Shown here: positions 34,015-43,056 of the stretch, piece by piece
Numbering within the stretch: the first letter of the stretch is position 1
How the letters are laid out: the number at the start of each line of letters is the position of its first letter
Assembly: GCF_014203155.1 (NCBI RefSeq)
Contig: NZ_JACHIK010000010.1
Coordinates: 1-64,000 of the forward strand
Direction of reading: 5' to 3'
DNA: 64,000 nt
From: Shinella fusca
GTDB lineage: Bacteria; Pseudomonadota; Alphaproteobacteria; Rhizobiales; Rhizobiaceae
Translations under genes and position numbers: made by a program
The notes under the pieces: generated by a model
What the model was told of the DNA's origin: nothing
The model's input: only the letters and a program-made list of their open reading frames with translations
The model's database searches: none

Positions 34015-36750
34015 TTATCGGGCTCGTTTTGCACCGGAGGTCTTCGAAGGCATTGCCTTCAGCCTGATCTTGAAGATCGCGCCTTTGTTCTCGGCGCCCT
34101 CCACCCATATGTCGCCGCCGTGCTGGGCGACGATGCGTTGCGAGATGGCGAGTCCGAGCCCGGCGCCGTGCGGCTTGTCGGTCATCGTGTCCCCGAGTTG
34201 CCGGAAGCGCTCGAACACGACTTCCCGGTCTTCGGCCCGAATGCCCTTGCCATTGTCGGACACCGCGATCTCGAAGAACTCCCTCTCACGGCGGAGCGAA
34301 AGGTGAGCCTTGCCTGTTTCCGGCGGGGAGAACTTTACCGCATTGCCCAGCAGGTTGATGGTCACCTGCACGAGCCGGTCGTGATCGCCGAGGACGTGAG
34401 CCGGTTCCACCGCGATGTCGAGCGACAGGCCGACCCGGTTCTCGGCAAAGACCTGCCGCACGGCGGCGACCGATTCGCGGGCGACCTCGGCCAGATCGAC
34501 CTTGCTGTTGGCGACGGGCATCGATCCATTGGCCTCGATCTTCGACAGATCGAGCAGTTGATTGATAAGGCGCGTCAGCCGTTCCGATTCGTTGACGACG
34601 ATCTGCAGGAATTCCCGCCGCTCGCCATCGGTGATGCCGGCGTGGTCGCGAAGGATTTCCGAGAAGGCGCGGATCGAGGCGAGCGGGGTCCGCAGCTCGT
34701 GGTTCACCGTGACGACGAAGTCGTCCTTCAGGCGGTCCAGCACCTTCAGCCGCGCATTGGCAGCCCGCAACTCGGCGGTCGCGTTCTCCAGCTCGTACGA
34801 TTTTTCCTGGAGCTGCCGGTTGGCCTCGAACACCTTGGACGTCTCGTCGAGAATCCGCATGACCTCGTCCATGCCGAGCGGCTCTTCCTCGACGACGGCG
34901 CCTACGAGGACGCGCGCGGACGCCGCGCCGATGACGCCTGCCAGCAGCCGTTCGTAAAACAGCACCGTCTCGGCGTCGGCCCGCATCGTCGTGTCCGGAT
35001 CGACGCCGCGGGTGCGGGCGAAATTCGCATAGGCTTCGACGGCCTTCTCGCGGCCGACGAACCGTGCGGTCACGGTCATCAGATCGGGAACCAGCGCCGT
35101 GCGGCGCATGATCTGCGCCACCTCGCCGGAATCGACGGCATCGACGAACATCGTCGCGCGCGCCCTTTCCATCGGCCGCTGGTTGCCGACGAGCGAGACG
35201 GCCACGAAGGCGCCTATATTGGCGAACAGCGACCAGAAGGTGGCATGGGTGACGGGATCGAGGCCTCGCAGTCCGAACAGTTCATAGGGCTTCAGGAGCG
35301 CAATGCCGGCGGGGCCATGCGCGATGAACTCCATGCCCAGCGCGCCGGACCGCGCGAAGGACGGCAGCAGCAATGTGTAGCACCAGATGCCAAACCCCAG
35401 TGAAATGCCGGCAAAGGCGCCGGCCCAGGTGGCGTTGCGCCAATATATGCCGCCGAGGATGGCCGGCGCGAACTGCGCGACCGCAACGAACGACATCAAC
35501 CCGATCGACACCAGCGCGAACTGGGCGCTGTCGTGACGCATGTAGAGGTAGCCGAGCGCCATGATCGCGGCCATGGCCGCGCGGCGGATCCACAGAAGCA
35601 GTCGTGTCAGATCGGATTTCTCGGCAAGGCCGAGCCGCCTGACCCGCAGCAGCGCCGGCATCACGACATCGTTGCAGACCATCAGGCTCAGCGCGGTGGC
35701 CTCGACGACCACCATGCTCGCCGCGGCGGACAGGCCGCCGAGAAAGGCGATCAGCGCAAGCCACGGATGCCCGGTCAGATAGGGCAGGGCCAGCACGAGG
35801 CTGTCCGGATCGGTGTCGGGCGACAGTATGAGCCGTCCGGCGATGGCGATCGGCAGCACGAACAGGTTGATCGCAAGCAGATAGAGCGGAAACAGCCAGA
35901 GCGCCCGGTTGAGATGGCGTTCGTCGACGTTTTCGACCACCATCACCTGAAATTGCCGGGGAAGGCAGAAGATGGCGAGTGCGGCGAGCAGCGTCATGCT
36001 GATCCAGCTATAGCCGTAGGGCTGCGACGACCCGTCGAAAACGGCGCCGATGTCCGGCACCTGCGAGGCCTGTGCGAACAGGTCGCCGAATCCGTCGAAC
36101 AGCCAATAGACGACGAAGAGCCCGATCACCGTCAGGATGATCAGCTTCAGGATCGATTCGACCGCGACCGCCACGACCATGCCGGGATGATGTTCGCCCG
36201 GCCGGATGCTGCGGCTGCCGAACAGCATTGCGAAGATGGTCAGCACGATGGCGGCCCACAGGGCGCCGTCCGCCAGCACCGGTCCGTCTATGCCGGCTGC
36301 CGAGCCGCTGCTGCTCAGCGCCGCGAGCCCGTTGGAAATCGATTTGAGCTGCAGCGCGATGTAGGGAACGAGGCCGATCACCGCGATCGTGGTCACCAGC
36401 GCGGCGAGGCTGGCGCGTTTGCCGAAGCGCGCGCCGATGAGGTCTGCGATCGACGTGATGCGGTTGGCGCGGCTGATGCGCAGGATGCGGCGCAGCACCA
36501 GCGGCCCCAGGCAGAAGACCAGCGTCGGCCCGAGATAGATCGGCAGGAAGTCGAGGCCCGTCTGCGAGGCTTTGCCAACGCCGCCGTTGAACGTCCACGA
36601 GCTGCAATAGACGGCGAGCGACAGCGTGTAGACGACGCTGGAGCCGGTGAGCCGCGACAGCCGGTCCGATCCGCGCTCCACCGCCCAGGCAATCGCGAAC
36701 AGCAACAGCAGATAGGCGACGGCGATCGCGACGAGGACCGGCTGGCTCAT
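34015..36750 (-). CDS. Sodium:solute symporter-histidine kinase fusion (CrbS-like)
   Basis: 911 residues. Residues 1 to about 540 form a sodium/solute symporter domain with about 13 helices. A linker of about 110 residues and a coiled coil (about 660-700) lead to a HisKA domain (VTVNHELRTPLASIRAF) and a HATPase domain (INLLGNAVKFSPP, GAGLGLAISQRI). ATG at 36750 overlaps the small membrane gene stop by 4 bp. Proteins of this type, such as CrbS, sense small carboxylates or other solutes through the transporter domain. It is encoded opposite a regulator and importer that it probably controls. Confidence 0.92.
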   Translation of the reverse strand: MSQPVLVAIAVAYLLLLFAIAWAVERGSDRLSRLTGSSVVYTLSLAVYCSSWTFNGGVGKASQTGLDFLPIYLGPTLVFCLGPLVLRRILRISRANRITSIADLIGARFGKRASLAALVTTIAVIGLVPYIALQLKSISNGLAALSSSGSAAGIDGPVLADGALWAAIVLTIFAMLFGSRSIRPGEHHPGMVVAVAVESILKLIILTVIGLFVVYWLFDGFGDLFAQASQVPDIGAVFDGSSQPYGYSWISMTLLAALAIFCLPRQFQVMVVENVDERHLNRALWLFPLYLLAINLFVLPIAIAGRLILSPDTDPDSLVLALPYLTGHPWLALIAFLGGLSAAASMVVVEATALSLMVCNDVVMPALLRVRRLGLAEKSDLTRLLLWIRRAAMAAIMALGYLYMRHDSAQFALVSIGLMSFVAVAQFAPAILGGIYWRNATWAGAFAGISLGFGIWCYTLLLPSFARSGALGMEFIAHGPAGIALLKPYELFGLRGLDPVTHATFWSLFANIGAFVAVSLVGNQRPMERARATMFVDAVDSGEVAQIMRRTALVPDLMTVTARFVGREKAVEAYANFARTRGVDPDTTMRADAETVLFYERLLAGVIGAASARVLVGAVVEEEPLGMDEVMRILDETSKVFEANRQLQEKSYELENATAELRAANARLKVLDRLKDDFVVTVNHELRTPLASIRAFSEILRDHAGITDGERREFLQIVVNESERLTRLINQLLDLSKIEANGSMPVANSKVDLAEVARESVAAVRQVFAENRVGLSLDIAVEPAHVLGDHDRLVQVTINLLGNAVKFSPPETGKAHLSLRREREFFEIAVSDNGKGIRAEDREVVFERFRQLGDTMTDKPHGAGLGLAISQRIVAQHGGDIWVEGAENKGAIFKIRLKAMPSKTSGAKRAR

Positions 36751-36977
36751 TGCGGCGGCGTGTCCCTGCCGCCGTCGGCCGCCTGGCCTGCGCCGCGTTC
36801 GCAAATCAGGGCGATGGCGCCGATCACCAGCGCCCAGACGCCGAAGAAGTAGAGATAGAGTGCCGGTACGCCGAAGACGTATCCGGAGAAGAGATTGACG
36901 ATCGGCGGGTTGAGCAGCAGCACCCCGGCGCCGAACAGTGCCAGTACGCGATCCCGTCTTGCCGTTTTTCTCAGCAT
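36747..36977 (-). CDS. Small two-helix membrane protein beside the symporter-kinase
   Basis: 76 residues: a basic N-terminus, then hydrophobic segments at about 12-32 and 38-60 (FGVPALYLYFFGVWALVIGAI), and a polar C-terminus. It overlaps the symporter-kinase start by 4 bp and begins 14 bp after the receiver gene stop. Similar small proteins accompany CrbS-like kinases, so it is probably a subunit or stabiliser. Its function is not known. Confidence 0.8.
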   Translation of the reverse strand: MLRKTARRDRVLALFGAGVLLLNPPIVNLFSGYVFGVPALYLYFFGVWALVIGAIALICERGAGQAADGGRDTPPQ

Positions 36978-36991
36978 CCTTGCATCCGCCG

Positions 36992-37372
36992 CTACTCGGG
37001 CATCCGGGTGGACAGCACCGATTGCACACACGAGACCACATCGATGATGGCAAACGGCTTGGTGATATAGGCGTTCGCGCCCAGTTCCATGCCGACCCGC
37101 TGGTCCGCCTCGCCACCCTTGGCCGTCAGCATGATGATGCGGATATTTCCGTACGATCCGTTTGCACGCAACGCGCGGCACACGTCATATCCGTTGCCCT
37201 TGGGCATCATGACGTCGAGCAGGATGACGTCGGGCGGATCGCTGCTGACGGCAGCCAGCGCCTGCTCGCCATCGGCGACGATGCGCACGTCATAGCCTTC
37301 CTGGCGCATCAGGAAACCCAGGGCGCGCGATATGTTCGGATCGTCATCGGCGATCAGGACCGAAGCCGACAT
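36992..37372 (-). CDS. Single-domain response regulator (CheY-like)
   Basis: 126 residues, one receiver domain only: IADDDPN at the acidic pocket, phospho-acceptor Asp in VILLDVMMPKGNG (about 53) and Lys in ITKPF. ATG at 37372 starts the domain and has GGAGGAGG just upstream. It is the first gene of the minus-strand unit with the small membrane protein and kinase. With no output domain, it probably relays phosphate to the HPt domain of the divergent regulator or acts as a phosphate sink. Confidence 0.92.
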   Translation of the reverse strand: MSASVLIADDDPNISRALGFLMRQEGYDVRIVADGEQALAAVSSDPPDVILLDVMMPKGNGYDVCRALRANGSYGNIRIIMLTAKGGEADQRVGMELGANAYITKPFAIIDVVSCVQSVLSTRMPE

Positions 37373-37527
37373 GCCTCCTCCTCGGCCAGGAAATCGTTGC
37401 CGCGTGCCGGATGTCGGTTCGACGAACGCTCCTGGTCCCTGGCGAAATATGTAAACCTCTTGCTTTTGCCTCACAAGCCTTCCAAAATCCCAAGACAACC
37501 GGGGGGTGAAACAATCGGGCGAGTGAG

Positions 37528-38640
37528 ATGGTGAACCGCGCTTCCACGGCGGAGCCGGGAAAAAACGCTGCATTCGATGATGGAATGGCGTCCGCGTCGC
37601 CACGCGTTCTGGTCGTGGAAGATGATCGCGACGTCGCCGGGCTTGTCGGGCGGGAGCTGCGCGCGCTTGGCTTCACGGTCGACGTCATGGGTTTTGCCGA
37701 GGATGCGCTCGCTGCCGCGCGTGAGACGGAATACTCCCTGATGGTCGTCGATATCGGCCTGCCCGACCGTGACGGGCTCGAGCTTGTCCGCGAAATGCGC
37801 AAACGCTCGATTGCCGCCCCCATTTTGATGGTGACGGCGCGCGGCAAGGTGGAGGACAAGGTCAGCGGGCTCGCCAACGGCGCCGACGACTATCTGGTGA
37901 AGCCGTTCGCCGTTCCCGAGCTTCGCGCCCGGATTGCCGCCCTCTTGCGCCGGCCGTCGTCGATGAAGGACAATCGGCTGGTCGTGGCCAACATCGTCGT
38001 CGACCGCGATGCGCTCGAGGCGATCGTCGGCGGCGTCAGCGCGCCGCTGACGCGCAAGCAATTCCAGCTGCTTGAGCTGCTGGCCCGGCGCAAGAACCAC
38101 ATGACGCCGAAACGGATGATCGAAGAGGCGCTCTACTCGTTCAGCGACGAGGTGTCCGGCAATGCGATCGAGGCCCATATCTCCAAACTGAGGCAGGTTT
38201 TGCACTCCGTCGGCGCCGAGGCCAAGGTCGAGACCCGCCGCGGCATCGGCTACCGGCTGGTGGAAACGACCCGCTGCAACCAAATGATGAAGCGGCCGGG
38301 CCCGGCGGATCTCGCACGTCTCGACCCGGACGGGGCGTTTGCCGCGCGTCTTGCCGAAGATCGTCTTGCGCTCGCGCGTTTCGCGGACCTTCTCGAATAT
38401 AACCCGACCGATGACGATGTGCTGGCGGACCTCGAGAGCCTGGCGCACAGGCTTGTGGGCGCCGCCGGCACGTTCGGGTATCCCGAGATCAGCGAGGCGG
38501 CGCTGGCGCTGGAGAACGGCGTGCATGCGGCGCGCTCGTCCGTGCAATCGGGATATGCGGCTGCCGCGCCGTCCCTCGATTTGCTGATCGGTGCGATTGA
38601 CGCGGCGGTTCCGCCGACACGGCAAATCACGAAAAACTAA
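37528..38640 (+). CDS. Response regulator with receiver, winged helix and C-terminal HPt
   Basis: 370 residues: a receiver domain at about 25-145 (VVEDD, Asp in LMVVDIGLPDRDG, Lys in VKPF), an OmpR-type winged helix at about 155-250 (ETRRGIGYRL) and a C-terminal helical region at about 270-360 with LESLAHRLVGAAGTFGY. That motif matches the HPt phospho-His site (His307). An HPt fused behind an OmpR output domain is uncommon. The gene is divergent from the receiver/kinase unit. ATG at 37528 is used; a later ATG at codon 20 is possible. It probably activates the importer operon through the repeats at 38647. Confidence 0.85.
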   Translation: MVNRASTAEPGKNAAFDDGMASASPRVLVVEDDRDVAGLVGRELRALGFTVDVMGFAEDALAAARETEYSLMVVDIGLPDRDGLELVREMRKRSIAAPILMVTARGKVEDKVSGLANGADDYLVKPFAVPELRARIAALLRRPSSMKDNRLVVANIVVDRDALEAIVGGVSAPLTRKQFQLLELLARRKNHMTPKRMIEEALYSFSDEVSGNAIEAHISKLRQVLHSVGAEAKVETRRGIGYRLVETTRCNQMMKRPGPADLARLDPDGAFAARLAEDRLALARFADLLEYNPTDDDVLADLESLAHRLVGAAGTFGYPEISEAALALENGVHAARSSVQSGYAAAAPSLDLLIGAIDAAVPPTRQITKN

Positions 38641-38646
38641 CAAAAT

Positions 38647-38690
38647 TCAGTTTCGCGTCAGCTTTGTGTCAGGTTTCGATCAGTTTGCTG
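38647..38690 (+). promoter_or_regulatory. Four 11-bp tandem repeats, OmpR/PhoB-type operator
   Basis: Units TCAGTTTCGCG, TCAGCTTTGTG, TCAGGTTTCGA and TCAGTTTGCTG follow one another without gaps, with TCAG and TTT conserved at an 11-bp period. Direct repeats of this period are the usual layout for OmpR/PhoB-family dimers. They begin 6 bp after the stop of the OmpR-type regulator gene and lie about 160 bp before the binding-protein start. Confidence 0.75.
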
Positions 38691-38850
38691 CCGTTTATTG
38701 AAGCCTGGATTCAGTGGAGGAGCTGATCCTGCTCATTCCGGGTCGACGGCGCACGCCGTACGCCCTGTTGCGGGATTTGTCGAGGGAATTTTCCTCCATC
38801 GAGTTCTCAGGGCGGCCGGGAGGGCCGGTGTCTGAAACGGGAGGAAGTCT

Positions 38851-40194
38851 ATGTCTCGAATTTTGAATAGCGCGTGGACGCGCCGCCAGGCCTTGCTTGC
38901 CGGCGCGGGCGCGGCGGGTGCGGCAATGCTGCCGTCAATGCCGATCCTTGCATGGGCCGACGACAAGCCGCCGATCGGCACATGGCCGGCCGGCTCCGAA
39001 GGCGACAGCATCTATGTCGGCGCGGCCGTTCCGTTGACCGGCACCTATGCGGTGCAGGGCGCCGACGAGCTGAAGGGATGGGAGCTCGCCGTCGAGCACA
39101 TCAACACCAACCACGAGCTCATGAAAGCGATCGCGCCGAAGATCGACAACGGCCTTTTGGGCAAGAAGGTCCAGCTTCTTTCGGCCGACTCCGCCGCCAA
39201 GCCCAACAATGCGGTGCAGGCCGAACAGACGTTCATCAACCAGAACAAGATCGTCCTGATGACCGGGTCGACCTCCTCGGCCGTCGCGGTGGCGCTCAAC
39301 AAGTTCGCCCAGCGCGAAAAGATTCTCTACCTTGCCGGCATCTCCGGTTCCAACGACACCACCGGCAAGGACTGCGTGCGCTACGGCTTCCGCCAGGGCT
39401 TCTACGGGGAGATGGCCGCCAACGCGATCGGCCCGGTGCTGGTGAAGAATTTCGGGGAGAAGCGCAAGGCGGCGTTCATGACGCCCGACTACACCTACGG
39501 CCACACCACCACCAAGTCCGTCAACGACTACCTGACGCAGAAGGCCGGCTGGGAGATGGTCACCAATCAGGTGTCGCCGCTCGGCACGCAGGACTTCAGC
39601 CAGTATCTGACGAACATCGCCAATTCGGGCGCCGAGTTCCTGATCAACGTCAACTGGGGTCGCGACGCCGTGTTGTCGACCCAGCAGGCCAAGCAGTTCG
39701 GCATCCTGCCGACGATGACGCTGGTCATTCCCTACCAGATCCCGTTCCTCGCCAAGGAAGTCGGCCCGGACATCACCGCCGGCGTCTTCGCGGCGACCGA
39801 CTTCTGGTGGACGCTGGAGGACAAGTTCCCGCTGGCCAAGCAGTTCGTCGAGGTGTTCCAGCAGAAATACGGCTACCGGCCGGAATGGGGCGCGGAGAAC
39901 AGCTATGTCAGCTTCGCCCACTGGGCGCGCATGGTGACGGAAGCCGGCAGCTTCTATCCGCCGGATGTCATCAAGCAGTACGAAAAGGGCGAGACGATCC
40001 CCTCGCTGCTCGGCGATGTCCATTATCGCCCCGAAGACCATCAGTGCGTGCGCCCGGTCGTCATCGTCAAGGGCAAGGCCCAGTCCGAAATGAAGAACGA
40101 CGAGGATTTCTGGGAAGTGCTCGAAATGGTCGCGGGCGACACGGTCATCCAGGCGCCGGACGCCTTCGGCTGCCAGCCGGGCGACTATACCTGA
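38851..40194 (+). CDS. Branched-chain-type (HAAT) binding protein, Tat signal
   Basis: 447 residues. A twin-arginine signal (TRRQALLAGAGAAGAA) is followed by a type I periplasmic fold of the LivJ/AmiC class (GAAVPLTGTYAVQGADELKGWELAVEHIN). A late insert contains paired Cys (HQCVRPV and FGCQPGD). GGGAGGA lies 5 nt before ATG. It is larger than LivJ (about 370 residues) and more like binding proteins for amides, short carboxylates or alcohol-derived compounds. The ligand is unknown; the linked symporter-kinase probably senses the same compound. Confidence 0.9.
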   Translation: MSRILNSAWTRRQALLAGAGAAGAAMLPSMPILAWADDKPPIGTWPAGSEGDSIYVGAAVPLTGTYAVQGADELKGWELAVEHINTNHELMKAIAPKIDNGLLGKKVQLLSADSAAKPNNAVQAEQTFINQNKIVLMTGSTSSAVAVALNKFAQREKILYLAGISGSNDTTGKDCVRYGFRQGFYGEMAANAIGPVLVKNFGEKRKAAFMTPDYTYGHTTTKSVNDYLTQKAGWEMVTNQVSPLGTQDFSQYLTNIANSGAEFLINVNWGRDAVLSTQQAKQFGILPTMTLVIPYQIPFLAKEVGPDITAGVFAATDFWWTLEDKFPLAKQFVEVFQQKYGYRPEWGAENSYVSFAHWARMVTEAGSFYPPDVIKQYEKGETIPSLLGDVHYRPEDHQCVRPVVIVKGKAQSEMKNDEDFWEVLEMVAGDTVIQAPDAFGCQPGDYT

Positions 40195-40207
40195 GGCGCG
40201 ACAGTCT

Positions 40208-40230
40208 CCCCGCGGCCCAAAGCCGCGGGG
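40208..40230 (+). terminator. Hairpin between binding-protein and permease genes
   Basis: Arms CCCCGCGGC and GCCGCGGGG flank loop CCAAA, followed by GGTCGGTTTAT, 13 bp after the stop. It may act as a partial terminator so that binding protein exceeds permease. Confidence 0.65.
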
Positions 40231-40312
40231 GGTCGGTTTATATCCGGCCCGACGGCGGCGCGGGGGCGAGCCCCGCAAAAGTCCGGGCGGGCCATTACAA
40301 AGGTGGGGCGGC

Positions 40313-41188
40313 GTGGTCAACTGGGCGAATTTTATCTCGCAATGCTTCAACGGGCTTGTGCTGGGCGCGCTGCTGGCGCTGATCGCATCGGGCCTGACGA
40401 TCATCTACGGCACGCTCGGCGTGCTCAATCTCGCGCATGGCGCGATGTTCATGCTCGGCGGCTATGCCGGCTGGCTGGCCTACACCTATACCGATTCCTT
40501 CATAGCCGCGATGGTCGTCGGATCGCTGTTCGTCATGCTTGCCGGCGTCGTCACCGAGCGGTTGATCATCCGGCATTTCTATGCGCGGCCGCCTGAAGAC
40601 CAGTTGCTCGTCACCTTCGGCCTCGGCATCGTCTTCGTCGAACTGGTCCGCTTCTTCTTCGGCAGCCTGTCGCGTACGACCCCGCCGCCGGCGATGTTCC
40701 AGGGCATCACCAATCTCGGTTTCATGGTCTATCCGACCTATCGCCTCGCTGCGCTCGGCATCGTCGCGATCGCGCTGCTCGTCCTCTACTTCGTCCTCTA
40801 CAAGACGCGTCTCGGCATGATCGTGCGCGCCGGCATCGAGGATTCGGTCATGGTCGATTCGCTGGGCATCGATGTCTACAAGGTGTTCATGCTCGTCTTC
40901 GGCATCGGCGCGATGGCGGCCGGCTTTGCCGGCATCGTCAATGCGCCGGTGGTTTCGATCGCGCCCGATGTCGGGGAGGCGATCCTCGTCCAGACCTTCG
41001 TGGTCGTCGTGATAGGAGGCGTCGGGTCGTTCCCCGGCGCCATCATTGGCGGCCTCATCGCAGGAGAGATCATCTCGATCACCTCCATGTTCAACCCGGC
41101 CTATTCCTATGTCATGCTTTTCGTGGCGATGACGCTGGTGCTCGTGCTTCGTCCTCACGGACTGCTCGGCACGGCGGGCCGCGAATAG
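40313..41188 (+). CDS. LivH-type ABC permease
   Basis: 291 residues with about eight hydrophobic segments and the family blocks LALIASGLTIIYGTLGVLNLAHG and GIEDSVMVDSLGIDVYKVF. GTG at 40313 is the likely start (AAAGGTGG upstream). The LivM-LivG fusion gene follows 11 bp after its stop. Confidence 0.92.
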   Translation: MVNWANFISQCFNGLVLGALLALIASGLTIIYGTLGVLNLAHGAMFMLGGYAGWLAYTYTDSFIAAMVVGSLFVMLAGVVTERLIIRHFYARPPEDQLLVTFGLGIVFVELVRFFFGSLSRTTPPPAMFQGITNLGFMVYPTYRLAALGIVAIALLVLYFVLYKTRLGMIVRAGIEDSVMVDSLGIDVYKVFMLVFGIGAMAAGFAGIVNAPVVSIAPDVGEAILVQTFVVVVIGGVGSFPGAIIGGLIAGEIISITSMFNPAYSYVMLFVAMTLVLVLRPHGLLGTAGRE

Positions 41189-41199
41189 ACGCGGTCCCC

Positions 41200-43056
41200 A
41201 TGATCAGACAACGCCCCTACCTCATCGAACTGTTCGTCGTCATCGGCCTGTGCCTGGCGCCGTTCGTGCTCCCCTATCTCGGCTTTACGCCGAGCACCAT
41301 CAACCGCATCCTCATCTGGGGATTGCTCGGCATCGGCTTCGACCTGCTGTTCGGCTATACCGGGCTGCTCTCCTTCGGCCAGGCGGCCTTCTTCGGCACC
41401 GGCGGCATGTTCGCCGCCTACATGCTGACGGAGACGCCGATGGAAAACACCATCCTGGCGCTGTTCCTGGGCGCGGCCGCCGCCGGCGTCGTGGGCTATC
41501 TCGTCGGCCTGATCGCGCTGAGGCGCACCGGCATCTATTTCGCCATGATCACCGTGGCGATCGCCGAGGTCTTCTTCTTCGTCGAGTTCAATCCGCTGTC
41601 GGAATATACCGGCGGCGAAAACGGACTGCCGGGTGTTCCCACGCCGAACCTTTCGCTCGGGTTCACGACGATCGAGTTCGACTCGAACTGGACGATGTAT
41701 ATCTTCTTTGCCTTCTGGTATTTCGTCGGACTGGCAATTGCGTTGCGCATCGTGCGCTCGCCGTTCGGCCTGCTGCTGCGCGCCATCCGCGACAATCCGC
41801 TGAGGGCCGAGGCGCTCGGCCACAACATTCACGGATACAAGCTGTCGGTCTTTGTCATCGCCGCCATCTACACGGGCTTTGCCGGCGGCCTGCTCGGCAT
41901 GTTCCAGGGCTTCATGCCGCCCGATGCGTTCATGTTCGCAACGTCGGGCGAGATCGTCATGCAGACGGCGATCGGCGGCGCCGGCACGCTGTTCGGCCCG
42001 TTGCTCGGCGCAGGCGCATGGCTTTTCATGAGCGATTTCTTCCAGACCACGCTCAACCTCGGCGCCAGCTGGAAGCTCGTCCTCGGGATCGTCTTCGTGC
42101 TCCTGGTCTGCTTCCTGCGCCGCGGCCTCGTCGGCGCGTTCGTCGATCTCTATCACCTCGCGGCCGGCGAAAAGCGCAAGCACGAGCCGGTCGACGAAAC
42201 GACCGCCGGGACGGGCGCCGAAGTCGAGAACATGGCCGCGATTGCAAACCGCAGCGCCGAAATGCTCGCCCGCAAGCCGTCGAGCGAGAATGTCGGCGCC
42301 ATCCTGAAGGCAACGGGCCTGACCAAGAGCTATGGCGGCGTCGTTGCAAACAGCGACATCGACTTCTCGGTCGACTATGGCGAGATGCGCGGCATCATCG
42401 GGCCGAACGGCGCCGGCAAGTCGACCTTCTTCAAGATGCTCACCTGCGAAGTGTCGCCGACATCGGGCAAGATCGTGTTCGAAGGTCGCGACATCACCGG
42501 CCTCAGCGTGACCGACGTGTGCCAGTTCGGCCTGACCAAGAGCTATCAGATCAACCAGTTGTTCGAGCGGCTGACGGTGCGCGAGAACCTGTCCATCGCG
42601 GCGCTCGGCCTGCTGCGCGGCAAGTTCAAGCTCGACCTTTACAGGAGCCTGTCGGGCGTGCCGGGCCTCGATCACCAGGTCGAGGGCGCCGCCGCGCTGG
42701 TCAACCTGACCCGCCGCCTCGATACGCCCGTTTCCGAACTCGCCTATGGCGAGAAGCGGCGCCTGGAGATCGGGTTGGCGCTGGCGACCTCGCCCAGCCT
42801 GCTGCTGCTTGACGAGCCTCTGGCCGGCATGAGCCCGCAGGAGCGCGTGACCACCGTTGCACTGCTGAAGTCGATTGCGATCGGCCGCACCATGATCATC
42901 ATCGACCACGACATGGATGCGCTGTTCGAACTCGTCGGCAAAGTCACGGTGCTCCAGGAGGGCAGGGTCCTTGTCGAGGGCACGCCTGAAGAAATCAAGA
43001 ACAACCCCAAGGTCCAGGAAGCCTATCTTGGCGGCGTTGACGAGGAGATGGCATGA
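41200..43056 (+). CDS. LivM permease fused to LivG ATPase
   Basis: 618 residues. Residues 1-320 are a LivM-type permease (LLFGYTGLLSFGQAAFFGTG; contact loop AIRDNPLRAEALGHNI). A polar linker of about 45 residues joins a LivG-type ATPase (about 370-618: Walker A GPNGAGKST, signature LAYGEKRR, Walker B LLLLDEPLAGMSP, His switch IDHDMD). No stop or internal ribosome site separates them, so they form one chain. The fusion fixes 1:1 stoichiometry of these subunits. It is known elsewhere but is not the common arrangement. Confidence 0.93.
   Translation: MIRQRPYLIELFVVIGLCLAPFVLPYLGFTPSTINRILIWGLLGIGFDLLFGYTGLLSFGQAAFFGTGGMFAAYMLTETPMENTILALFLGAAAAGVVGYLVGLIALRRTGIYFAMITVAIAEVFFFVEFNPLSEYTGGENGLPGVPTPNLSLGFTTIEFDSNWTMYIFFAFWYFVGLAIALRIVRSPFGLLLRAIRDNPLRAEALGHNIHGYKLSVFVIAAIYTGFAGGLLGMFQGFMPPDAFMFATSGEIVMQTAIGGAGTLFGPLLGAGAWLFMSDFFQTTLNLGASWKLVLGIVFVLLVCFLRRGLVGAFVDLYHLAAGEKRKHEPVDETTAGTGAEVENMAAIANRSAEMLARKPSSENVGAILKATGLTKSYGGVVANSDIDFSVDYGEMRGIIGPNGAGKSTFFKMLTCEVSPTSGKIVFEGRDITGLSVTDVCQFGLTKSYQINQLFERLTVRENLSIAALGLLRGKFKLDLYRSLSGVPGLDHQVEGAAALVNLTRRLDTPVSELAYGEKRRLEIGLALATSPSLLLLDEPLAGMSPQERVTTVALLKSIAIGRTMIIIDHDMDALFELVGKVTVLQEGRVLVEGTPEEIKNNPKVQEAYLGGVDEEMA

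Noticed and set aside
33817-36852. Long plus-strand open frames (528 and 439 codons) opposite the symporter-kinase
   Set aside because: No domains and a skewed composition; the minus strand encodes a complete transporter-kinase.
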